The notes beneath the pieces were generated by a model, which saw only the letters and a program-made list of their open reading frames with translations, did no database searches and was not told where the DNA came from. Positions 7,456 to 14,250 of a DNA stretch of 14,250 nucleotides are shown here, one piece after another. The translations under genes were made by a program, and so were the position numbers. Source of the stretch: Acanthaster planci (lineage: Eukaryota; Echinodermata; Asteroidea; Valvatida; Acanthasteridae); NCBI RefSeq assembly GCF_001949145.1, contig NW_019091539.1:14451-28700 (forward strand). Reading direction: 5' to 3'. The first letter of the stretch is position 1. Each line of letters opens with the position of its first letter.

Positions 7456-8156
7456 GACCTGTCAACATCTGTCCATGCACGAGTGGCACGAAACTTTTGC
7501 GGTCTGATGAACAGAGAAATGTTTTTTGGCATGTAGCTCATGTGAATTTTTTAACGTGCACAGCATGCACAATAAACAACTGCTGAGCTACGGGCTAGCA
7601 AAATGTGTCACCACACATGTGCAATGTATGCATGCCGCGATGTGTGCCTTGCCCTTTCACAATTTTTGTTGCGCATTCGTCCGTTTCTTAACCTTTTTCA
7701 TTTGTGTAATTTCACTTGCTTTCCATCAAAAACTAATTCTGTGTAAGCGTATAGCCCACAACGTGTGACAGAGTATCAAAAACAGAAGCAAAGTTTTAAG
7801 AGACAACATACAAGGCTGAACATTCGGTCCGATTCAAGGTCGTCACGCCAGTAGAACCCGGCACCCAAAACACCGCAGATTCACAGGCATGCCGCCCCAG
7901 CACGCCACATTGCAACAGAGCGCGCACTCAGCAAGTTAGCACATGCGCAATACCGAACTCAGTGACCTTTCGGGCTCGACATTTCCGTCCGAAAAGGTGG
8001 ATCAAGTGCTAGCGGGAACGCGACTTGCGGTTTCATTGCGGTAAGATAACGATCAACTCAAAATGCTGGATCAAGATCCACCTTTTCCAATTCAAGTGGG
8101 AACGCGCTGTAACTGTGGGCACTCATGCATATTTATGCTGTAAAACCAAAGGAGGG

Positions 8157-8820
8157 TTAAAACCAGCCAAGGTGGTATCAGTATAAAGTGTCATAACCCT
8201 GGTCAAGCTAAAAAACTAAAAAGAATTAATAAGCTTGGACAATGGGCAGTCACCAAAGAGTTTACCAAATCAGAAACCTAAAGTAAGCCAAAGGATATGA
8301 CTTCCAGAGTACCAGTAGCCCTTGAACTTACTGAAAAGGAAATTCTCAAGGAATGTAAATAAAAAGGTGTGATAGATGTTTGAAGACTCACCTCCAGAAG
8401 AAACGAGAAACTGGAAAGAGCCTGTCAGTCTGCCTCACATTTAATTCATCCCACCTTCTGTGCCTCAACAAATCCCACTCCATTATCAGTACTTTGATGT
8501 GAAACCATACATACCGACAGTCATGCACCATTTCAATTGCCAAGGTCTAGGACATACTGCTAATAATTGTCATAGCAAAACAAGATGTGTCAGATATACT
8601 GGTACAGTGGTACTCACACATTAATCAGTGTGACAATATGATCCAGAAATGCAGCAGATGTGATGGAAGCCATTCCTCAGCATAGGCAGGCTGTGATACC
8701 ATAAAAAAGAAAAGAAAATTCAAGAAGTTAGAGTTACTTATAGTGTATCGTATGCTGATTGCTGAAGCAGCTACATGTAAGTCCATGGAGGTACAATCTA
8801 CCTCCATGGTAAGTCCATAC
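8157..8820 (+). pseudogene. LINE ORF1, segment 4: RRM-like end and zinc knuckles
   Basis: From TTAA the ORF1 frame reads KTSQGGISIKCHNPGQAKKL and INKLGQWAVTKEFTKSET, then a TAA, ELTEKEILKECK, another TAA, and KGVIDV before TGA. This is the RNA-binding domain of gag-like LINE ORF1. After a frameshift near 8410 comes DVKPYIPT and then three zinc knuckles: FNCQGLGHTANNC (8532-8570; the first Cys is replaced by His), KTRCVRY (second Cys lost), and KCSRCDGSH...C at 8647-8694 (C-x2-C-x3-H-x6-C spacing intact, with TAG 8683-8685 inside). A last match, KKIQEVRVTYSVSYAD, follows one more frameshift around 8705-8758. Order and spacing match I/Jockey-group ORF1 proteins. At least four stops and several shifts make it dead. 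It ends where the Mutator-like element enters. Confidence 0.78.
8783..8809. repeat. 11-bp perfect inverted repeat, 5-bp loop
   Basis: CCATGGAGGTA and TACCTCCATGG face each other around CAATC, just upstream of the 9-bp target duplication of the Mutator-like element. Confidence 0.75.
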
Positions 8821-9467
8821 TAGCCCCACAAATAGGGCTGTAGTGGCTCTCTGTTACAATCTGTCTCTTTTCTGTCGCTACCACAGCCCTACTTGAAGGC
8901 ATGTCTTAAATGCATGAAATCCAAACGGCAGGATTGTCACAAACTTTGAATCCTAATATCTTCCGAAATGAGAATGACTCGACAATTTTACTTACACCGG
9001 CGTATTTCTCAGAGTTTGGACTTTCATACGAGCACCCTAAAGCTTTCCTGAATCGTAAATTTTCCGATGTATGGTGCCTTGAAAAACCCGGCCTGTACTA
9101 TTAAATGTTGACCACGGGCGGTGCCATTTTGAAAAACGGAGGCAGCGCTTCGTGCGTCAGATTTCAAGGCACCTGACAGGCACTCTGTATACGTTGTACC
9201 ATACAAAACTAGTACCTTGTCATACCTTGCGTGACAGATGAACAAGGAACTGGTGAAATTGAATTTGAATAACATTAATATGCAAGTTCTGTGTGGGCGT
9301 ACTATACACTAGCAAAGTGCGCGCGCAACTTATACTAAGCAATACTGTGACCACATGAATTATACATCTACGGCACCTGTCTGGTGCCTTGACTTCCAAC
9401 GCTCGAAGCACTGCGACAGATAAGAGACAGATTGTAAAAGAGAGCCACAGCCCTATTTGTGGGGCTA
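8821..9467. mobile_element. Mutator-like MITE with long terminal inverted repeats and 9-bp duplication
   Basis: Left arm 8821-8878 and right arm 9413-9467 are inverted repeats. The first 21 bases (TAGCCCCACAAATAGGGCTG plus T) are identical, and similarity continues to CTGTCGC with a 3-base indel and a few mismatches. AGTCCATAC is duplicated directly outside both ends (8812-8820 and 9468-9476): nine bases, as expected for Mutator-like elements. The interior holds inverted copies of a GGCACCTG...GGTGCCTTGA module (about 9162-9183 and 9372-9391) and no transposase. The short ORFs here are chance readings. Confidence 0.82.
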
Positions 9468-9476
9468 AGTCCATAC

Positions 9477-9606
9477 ATACTGTACTGACATCGGGGTTCA
9501 TTGCCTAGTCCTTTAGCTCCCTGCTCCTATTATAGATGAACAAATTCTACTTTTTCGAAACAAATTATCTAAACAAGTTGTTAATGATGTCCTCCTTAAT
9601 ATTTGA
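9477..9606 (+). pseudogene. LINE ORF1, segment 5: probable C-terminal tail
   Basis: Past the Mutator-like element, frame 1 reads PAPIIDEQILLFRNKLSKQV followed by VNDVLLNI and TGA at 9604-9606, with one in-frame TAG at 9514-9516. The amphipathic L-x-x-x-L pattern resembles the helical tail found after the zinc knuckles in gag-like ORF1 proteins. The link to segments 1-4 is by position and character, not by a specific motif. Confidence 0.35.
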
Positions 9607-10153
9607 GAGAAAAGAGAACAGTGCTTTTGGTTTTTGAGGAAAATTTTTGGGTAAAACGGCAGTGTACATGACCTCTACGAAGAGAGCTGTGATCGACAAT
9701 TAAGTGAATTAGGTCTGGTTCCTTGACCTAGATGAAGGTTTGTTTTTGAATGAATCCTAAATGCCTGAGTCAGGTAACCTGACGAAAAACAAAGTGGCAT
9801 GATTTGACTGAGTAGTTGTCTTTTGCCAAACTCGGGTTAGAAATTTGAAGTTTTCTTGCTTAAATATTGTCAAAATAAACTAAGCCTATCAGGATTGATT
9901 AATGATCCCTTAAAGAAAAAATGTTAGTTAGAGAAAGTGGACTTTGTTTCCTTATTATAGGAACAGGGTACTAATGGAAATGATTCCCCTGACATGACAT
10001 TGTAGCGAACTAGTATGCACACACATATATAGCTTGCAAATGTATATGTCTGTTCTAGGACACCATACTGCATGATAGGAAAAGGCATGATGGGATAGGT
10101 CATCAGGGTTGTCGTAAAATGGCGTCCTGAGATGTGGTGAGATCATTAAAGTT
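9607..10153. other. No recognised gene; one short protein-like reading
   Basis: Mostly AT-rich. At about 9665-9723 a + strand frame reads DLYEESCDRQLSELGLVP followed by TGA, bounded upstream by TAA; it may be more eroded retroelement sequence, but I cannot assign it. I see no ORF2 (endonuclease/RT) following the ORF1, so the LINE copy appears truncated or interrupted here. Confidence 0.4.
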
Positions 10154-10471
10154 GTGTTATATTATCGTTATCGACTCCGCCTAATCCTGTGGAATATTGT
10201 GTGGACTGTCTGTCCCCGGGATCCTAAAACAACCTGTAGCGATCGGCTCGTTACAACATCACTGTCCATGCCGAGAAATCCAAAGACCCATCCTCCAACA
10301 TCCGAGCTAAAAACCCGCGCTGAAACCAAAACATGGACAGTTTCACAAAATATAAGAAGTGATCAAAAAAATCTAAGCCTGCCAGCACCTACTACATGTA
10401 GTAAAAAAGAAGCATCTACTCAAACTGATGAGATAACTGTAGCTAGCAAGGTCTACGGAGTAACGGAGTAG
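10154..10471 (+). other. Ser/Thr/Lys-rich ORF of unknown origin
   Basis: A 105-codon ORF in frame 2. The start given is not ATG (TTG), so the true beginning is unknown. It is low in hydrophobics and rich in Lys, Ser, Thr and Pro, with LSLPAPTTCSKKEASTQTDE near the end. S-T-Q-T-D/E is frequent in the disordered linker of gag-like LINE ORF1 proteins, which could make this an out-of-place ORF1 piece, but the motif is also common elsewhere. No domain is seen. Confidence 0.25.
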
Positions 10472-10485
10472 CACATGTACATTAC

Positions 10486-10512
10486 CGTTCGCTCGCGATC
10501 GCCTTCGCGGGC
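10486..10512. other. Short CpG-dense patch
   Basis: Seven CpG dinucleotides fall within about 27 bases (CGTTCGCTCGCGATCGCC region) in otherwise CpG-poor DNA. It is too short to call a CpG island; it could be a recent insert edge or a protected regulatory site. Confidence 0.3.
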
Positions 10513-10579
10513 CATGCGCCAGCAGCCACATGCACACGGTGTTGCGAAATAGCGCCTCCAAGTGTCAAAATTATACATT

Positions 10580-10608
10580 CAGGCCAACAAAAAATTAATG
10601 TTGGCCTG
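10580..10608. repeat. 10-bp inverted repeat with 9-base AT loop
   Basis: CAGGCCAACA at 10580-10589 is the exact reverse complement of TGTTGGCCTG at 10599-10608. It could be the palindromic end of a transposable element; no partner end was found. Confidence 0.6.
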
Positions 10609-10619
10609 GGTAGAAAATT

Positions 10620-11843
10620 TGTTAACCACGCTCCGACAAAGTTATTAACCTGTCGCCAGTAGACTTTGAAAATTAGAACACAATAAATGCAAGCTCAAAA
10701 CCTGCTTTTTCAAATTTTTACCTCTATGATATGTGGGAAGAAATCTGGCCTAAAAGGCTTGTATACTTTTTAAGAGCATTTACTGTGGCCACATTTTAGA
10801 AACGATTTTTCCCCCATTTTTAATGTGTGGTGAATGGAGTTCGACATTAGAAAATGGAAGTGTGTCTTTCATTTTTGTAACATACTTTAACGCTCCTGTT
10901 TTTTAGGATTGCCCTAAATCTTGTCCATTTTTCGTTACCATGTTTCGTTACAGACTGAGTTTTACATCCTGATGAACTACAAGAATATACTGTACCATAC
11001 ATTCCACCTACTTTTGAAGGCCTTTAACCCTGTAACCCCCCAAAGGCTCAATCTGCCATTTGAATTGGCTATTAGGCAGCTAGAAGAACACTTCTGAACT
11101 GCAATGATGTGAAATTATTCCGAGCAGCAGATATGAGCCAATGCAGTCCTACAATGTTGCAAAACAAAACTGTGAAATTCCCTTGCATTCTAACCACAGA
11201 GTGCTGAATTTGACAGTGTGGTGAAATACACTTGCAAGATTGAGATATCTTTATGAGTTAAATTGAAGTCTGAACCATTAATCAAATGAATAGAATGCAT
11301 GAAAGAATACCTACATGTTGGCATCAAACCAGTCGGAGAATAGATAAACATTAACATTCCCTTTATTTAATCACTGTACATGTAACCTTATGTCAACCCT
11401 TGATATACTACAAATTTAAAATCATTTTTTTATTTAACAAACATCAGCACATACGACTCACTGATGCTAGCATGTACTGTTGACAAAGCAAGAAAAATGA
11501 GAAATCTCATCTCTAAAATCCACCTGAATTATTGAGGCAAGGCACCAAAGAAGTAATACCACACAGCCTGGACTGTGTTTTGTGCTTTCGACTACTTGTT
11601 TAAAAGATAGTGGTGAGTAAACTCAAGCTTTGTTGAGTGGACAGAGTTGCTCCTATATGTCAATACATAAATTACTTCATACAATTCATTTTAATTTCAC
11701 TCTGAATTCCCTCCCTTGACCAATTTAAGGGCAAGTAATTAATGTGGCATAGCTATTAAATGACAAACCACCCAAAACAAAGAGTACAGACTTGTGAAGT
11801 CAAACTCAATAACTAATCATATGGAAATATTAGATGTCCATTC
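10620..11843. other. AT-rich non-coding stretch; possible 3' UTR of a minus-strand gene at its right part
   Basis: No ORF or transposon end is recognised. On the minus strand AATAAA occurs at 11434-11429 and 11367-11362; either could be the poly(A) signal of the candidate exon at 11913-11844, giving a 3' UTR of roughly 410-490 bases. Confidence 0.3.
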
Positions 11844-11913
11844 TTAATTGTCTCTGCTCAATCCTGTTCCTTCCTCTTCTCCATTGTTCTTCCCCACGAC
11901 CCCATAAACATCC
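11844..11913 (-). CDS. Candidate terminal coding exon (minus strand), unidentified gene
   Basis: On the minus strand a strong acceptor, a T-rich tract (CTCTTTTGTTGTTCAG, AG at 11915-11914), precedes G|GAT and the reading DVYGVVGKNNGEEEGTGLSR, DN, TAA (11846-11844). The acidic, Gly/Glu-rich C-terminus looks like natural protein. Phase 0 also gives an open reading of similar length (GCLWGRGEEQWRRG start), so the phase is undecided. No upstream exon was identified. Family unknown. Confidence 0.25.
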
Positions 11914-12049
11914 CTGAACAACAAAAGAGCCAAGTTATTTTGGCCCATCTCACAGCTGGGTGGGGGATTCCAACTCCCCCCCTCAACTCGGCTGTACCTA
12001 GCTCAATTTTTTCTAAACTTGGCATACATGTAAAGACACTCCTTGTCAT

Positions 12050-12512
12050 TACAGCAGTGAATTTTAAACTGAATCAGATGTACAGTTTTGTTGATACAGT
12101 CATTTGAAATTCAAGGCTACATGTATGCCAGCCTGTGTGCATTGAGCACCACAATGGAAGAAGTATATATTTTGACTGACCCGTCTTGGGAAAATGCAAG
12201 CTGCACAAGAATGGTATGTCCGATTTTCACAAAATTGGTATCAAAATGACTGCAAAAGTCTAAAAACTCCTACAGGCTCAACTCCTGAAAAAAATCCATT
12301 GCGGTGATATCAGGAAAATGTTGAGGGGGTGGATTCTGCCCCCTGGCTCTTTTTGGGTTAACACCTGCGTTAAAAGACATGTTATTGGTATTTCGTTTCA
12401 TCCCAAGTGTGGCAATCCCACAAAATCAGAATAAAGTAACTCTAACATTCCGTCAATGAACCTGCTATAAAGCATATTTCATTTTCTTGTAACACCAATA
12501 TACCAAAGGTAT
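12050..12512. other. Non-coding stretch, nothing recognised
   Basis: No ORF, repeat pair or transposon end can be supported here. It contains a TACATGTATG motif near 12119 and a G/C-rich GAGGGGGTGGATTCTGCCCCC segment near 12325-12347, part of which is self-complementary. Confidence 0.45.
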
Positions 12513-12632
12513 ACTTTTATTTTGAGCAGACAATCTGCTCATGTTAACTTGCAGTACAGCAAGTCCAGTTTTACTTTTATTTTGAGCTGACAATCTGCTC
12601 ATGTTAACTTGCAGTACAGCATGTCCAGTTTT
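12513..12632. repeat. Tandem duplication, 2 x 60 bp
   Basis: Units 12513-12572 and 12573-12632 differ at two positions only. Unit 1 contains a perfect 7-bp stem GAGCAGA-CAA-TCTGCTC; in unit 2 one arm is changed (GAGCTGA), breaking the stem. The high identity implies a recent duplication relative to the decayed elements elsewhere. Confidence 0.93.
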
Positions 12633-12849
12633 GGTTTGTTTTCAATACCACGCTGAACATGAAATGCAATGGAATAAAAGTTTGTAAACACACTCATAAC
12701 CTACAACATGAACATTCCAAAACATTGGGCAATCAAGCAAAATAAAAAGTTTGGCACAATGTCCATTTCAAAAAGGGTGTCTCAATGATAACCTCACGAT
12801 AGTGATTGCACAACGAACTTTCCAAATCACAGGAACTCATTCCAATTTG

Positions 12850-12912
12850 TGGCTCCACTAAGCATGAAAATCTGCGCTTGATAAGCAAATATTTTCATGC
12901 CTATGGCCACCA
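12850..12912. repeat. Imperfect inverted repeat
   Basis: GCATGAAAAT at 12862-12871 pairs exactly with ATTTTCATGC at 12891-12900, and GTGGC / GCCAC outside it extend the pairing with a bulge. The small ORFs crossing it on both strands have no support. Confidence 0.6.
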
Positions 12913-13250
12913 TTCCGAGGTTAGCACACAAAATCTCTGCAAACAGTTTCAAAGGAAGCAGATTATAAGATATCTGCACAGGCCTCCCCTTTTGTAGGTT
13001 AGAAATACAACAAGAACAAAATTGCATAGTAATACAATTGAACCTGTTTTGCCAATTTACGCTCAATTCAAGTCAAGAAAACATTAATTCCATGCTCCTT
13101 AAAAAAAAGTACATTGATAATTAAGGGAACAAGGTACACAGAAATTGACAAAATGGATAAGCTTGAAGAAAGTACATCAGAAGCTAAAGAAATTTGGTAC
13201 ATTGAAATTAGCAAAGTGGATGCAAACAACTTTTTTTCAGATATGTGTAC
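12913..13250. other. AT-rich stretch with one degenerate local duplication
   Basis: GGTACACAGAAATTGACAAA near 13133 and GGTACATTGAAATTAGCAAA near 13197 resemble each other, suggesting a decayed tandem repeat of about 64 bases. Nothing else is recognised. Confidence 0.35.
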
Positions 13251-13254
13251 TTAA

Positions 13255-13845
13255 CCACTTGCTGCCGGGTGGATTTTTCTTGAGCAAGACATGATGCCGG
13301 CCATTTTTCAAGATTTTCTGTTTTCAAAGTTCTTCAAAAATTCATCATTTCATTTAATGGCCGTTAATACCAAAATGAAGGACTCTTTAGGTGCTACTCT
13401 AAAGCTGAAAGGTAAAATTCATTGACTCATGAATATTTCAGCCAGGCCTGCAGCCTTGGAAAAAGAGCCCAGATTGAGCGGTGTTATGTAAGATTCTTTT
13501 GTTTCCAAAACCAGCACAGTTCACTGCTGACCTATTTTCAATAGGGGCCAGATTAGCGTGCAGCAGTGCTGTGTGGCTCATCGCTGCGGTGGTAGAGCGC
13601 TTTTGTCCCCGGTGGTAATCCGCTCACTTTAAATGCCTAAAACCATGCTATACTGTTTCAAAACAAGGCTGAATTTTCTCCACTATTGACAGCGACAAAA
13701 TGTCGGTAATGCGCAGCAGCTCAGTCTTTTGTTCTGAGCATGGTCTTTTGTTATAACGCCCAACTCTTTTGTCCCAGTTCCCGGGCTCCCCAGCTCTGCA
13801 TATAAAGCCTATGTACTGAAAAACGGGTCACCCTGCAGGAAGTGG
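13255..13845. mobile_element. TTAA-flanked non-autonomous DNA element D (piggyBac or Kolobok type)
   Basis: TTAA occurs at both edges (13251-13254 and 13846-13849). Terminal inverted repeats CCACTTGCTGCCGGGTG and (reverse complement of the right end) CCACTTCCTGCAGGGTG match at 15 of 17 bases. At 591 bases, without a transposase ORF, it is a MITE. The ends differ from those of elements A and B, so it is a different family using the same target. It lies in what appears to be the 3' flank of the minus-strand LINE at the right edge. Confidence 0.75.
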
Positions 13846-13849
13846 TTAA

Positions 13850-14131
13850 TGAAAAAAAACGAACTTATGAAAAGATAAAGAGGTATAAATGAGCAAGGAA
13901 GAGAGCATGAGGCTGTTGAATAAGCAGAGGCTTGTATAACCAGCCCTTAAGACAAAAGACTTAACAAGAACAACACAAATAACTAGACAAAAACACAGGA
14001 TGGATAAGATGACATAAAAGACTTGATAACAGCTGACAACAGAAAATTACAAGAATTGGAATATTTGAAGACTAAAATAAAATAAAGACGGAGATATTAA
14101 CTATAAGTACAGAAGAGGATTAAAGCTACAT
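13850..14131 (-). other. Probable 3' UTR/flank of the minus-strand LINE
   Basis: Directly downstream (minus strand) of the ORF2 stop codon. Read on that strand it is T-rich with TTTATTTTATTTTAG near 14085 and no ORF. No poly(A) tail or short 3' repeat is evident before the TTAA of element D at 13849. Confidence 0.35.
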
Positions 14132-14250
14132 TTACACATAGTGGGAAAAGAAGGCTCTTTTATAATAGGTCTTAAACTGGCCCAAGCCCACGGACAATTT
14201 CGTATTGATGTCAATAGGAATGGCATTCCATTGACGGGGACTGAAGAAGC
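14132..14250 (-). pseudogene. C-terminal end of a LINE ORF2 (reverse transcriptase polyprotein), cut by the window edge
   Basis: Minus-strand frame entering from the right edge: FFSPRQWNAIPIDINTKLSV, then GLGQFKTYYKRAFFSHYV and TAA (14134-14132). The pattern S-F-F-x-x-x-x-x-x-W-N-x-(I/L)-P followed by a hydrophobic/Phe-Lys helix is the hallmark C-terminus of CR1/Jockey/L2-type LINE ORF2 proteins, which carry endonuclease and RT. The 38 residues visible contain no internal stop, so this copy may be better preserved than the ORF1 remnant at 5939-9606; it points the other way and is a separate insertion. Activity cannot be judged from the fragment. Confidence 0.68.

Larger units (their letters stand above)
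7190..8109. mobile_element. Nested element C with TAA target duplication (PIF/Harbinger-like MITE?)
   Basis: Left end CAGCCCATTCCCACTTGA and right end (reverse complement) CAGCGCGTTCCCACTTGA match at 16 of 18 bases. TAA flanks both sides (7187-7189 and 8110-8112), the 3-bp duplication expected of PIF/Harbinger transposons. The terminal GGGAA(C/T)GC motif recurs inside at 7288, 7422 and 8014, so the element may be a composite of several ends. The middle (7470-7990) has no recognisable ORF or repeat. Superfamily assignment rests on the target-site length only. Confidence 0.55.
6999..8156. mobile_element. TTAA-flanked non-autonomous DNA element B (piggyBac or Kolobok type)
   Basis: A 1158-base insert sits between TTAA copies at 6995-6998 and 8157-8160, with short perfect terminal inverted repeats CCCTCCT / AGGAGGG. 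Excision with one TTAA rejoins the ORF1 frame exactly (Val-Ile-Lys-Thr). No transposase ORF is present. The element carries another insertion, element C (7190-8109), so its own sequence is only about 235 bases, typical MITE size. The ORFs crossing 7059-7489 on both strands are mirror images caused by inverted repeats and are not genes. Confidence 0.7.

Noticed and set aside
7200-7460. CRISPR-like or regularly spaced repeat array
   Set aside because: Repeat units are inverted, divergent and unevenly spaced inside a transposon end, in a eukaryotic context.
7059-7489. ORFs of 60-132 codons on both strands with repeated IRSPNWW / GGSDPAI phrases
   Set aside because: They arise from translating the GATC-rich inverted repeats; the strands mirror each other and one reading crosses the N at 7158.
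6985-8200. TAAAGTGTCATTAACCCT at 6985-7002 and TAAAGTGTCATAACCCT at 8184-8200 as a 17-18 bp target duplication
   Set aside because: The TTAA model (6995-6998 and 8157-8160) keeps the ORF1 frame and uses 8161-8183 as coding sequence with family-like residues (TSQGGIS). The longer repeat would discard them. Kept as an alternative only.
11026-12360. TTAACCC at 11026 and GGGTTAA at 12353 as ends of another TTAA element
   Set aside because: Similarity stops after seven bases and the ends do not match further; TTAACCC is too short to support a 1.3-kb element.
13572-13625. tRNA-like A box and D-stem (GGCTC...GGTGGTAGAGC)
   Set aside because: The D-loop is too long and no anticodon stem, T-stem or acceptor pairing could be found; it lies inside element D. 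At most a remote tRNA-derived scrap.

Overview
The window looks like a draft-assembly piece of a metazoan nuclear genome, probably a marine invertebrate. The reasons are: AT-rich sequence with no dense ORFs, candidate spliced exons, Ty3/gypsy and non-LTR retrotransposon debris, several small inverted-repeat DNA transposons, and frequent palindromic TACATGTA motifs. The species cannot be fixed from sequence alone; amphioxus, hemichordate, echinoderm or similar would all fit. There is no bacterial-style operon, rRNA, convincing tRNA or CRISPR array. One base (7158) is N.

Layout. 1-1400 is a decayed Ty3/gypsy element on the + strand: protease, the protease-RT linker, then a jump straight into integrase, with RT, RNase H and the start of integrase missing. 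1683-2065 carries weak but co-framed RT-like motifs, downstream of integrase and so in the wrong order. 2350-2830 holds TACATG microsatellite patches. 3028-3252 is a short Crypton/DUF3504-like N-terminal region with an in-frame stop. 3260-4890 has nothing I recognise. 4892-5283 on the minus strand may be the last two coding exons of an unidentified gene; a + strand ORF lies beside it at 5323-5619.

The centre of interest is 5939-9606: one gag-like ORF1 of a non-LTR retrotransposon, cut into pieces by inserted DNA elements. In order these are a TTAA-flanked element (6300-6759), a near-perfect foldback hairpin (6776-6945), a second TTAA-flanked element (6999-8156) that itself contains a third-order element with TAA duplications (7190-8109), and a Mutator-like element with 9-bp duplications and long terminal inverted repeats (8821-9467). 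Removing the first three with one target copy each puts the ORF1 reading frame back in register, so the boundaries can be set to the base without a database.

10154-10471 is a Ser/Thr/Lys-rich ORF of uncertain origin, followed by a CpG-rich patch and a small hairpin. 11844-11913 (minus) may be a terminal exon of a second host gene. 12513-12632 is a 60-bp tandem duplication. 13255-13845 is a third TTAA-flanked element. The right edge (14132-14250, minus) is the C-terminus of a LINE ORF2.

No new defence or metabolic system is visible. What stands out is the layered insertion record, the repeated use of TTAA targets by elements with different ends, and two candidate minus-strand host genes supported only by splice-site and reading-frame logic.
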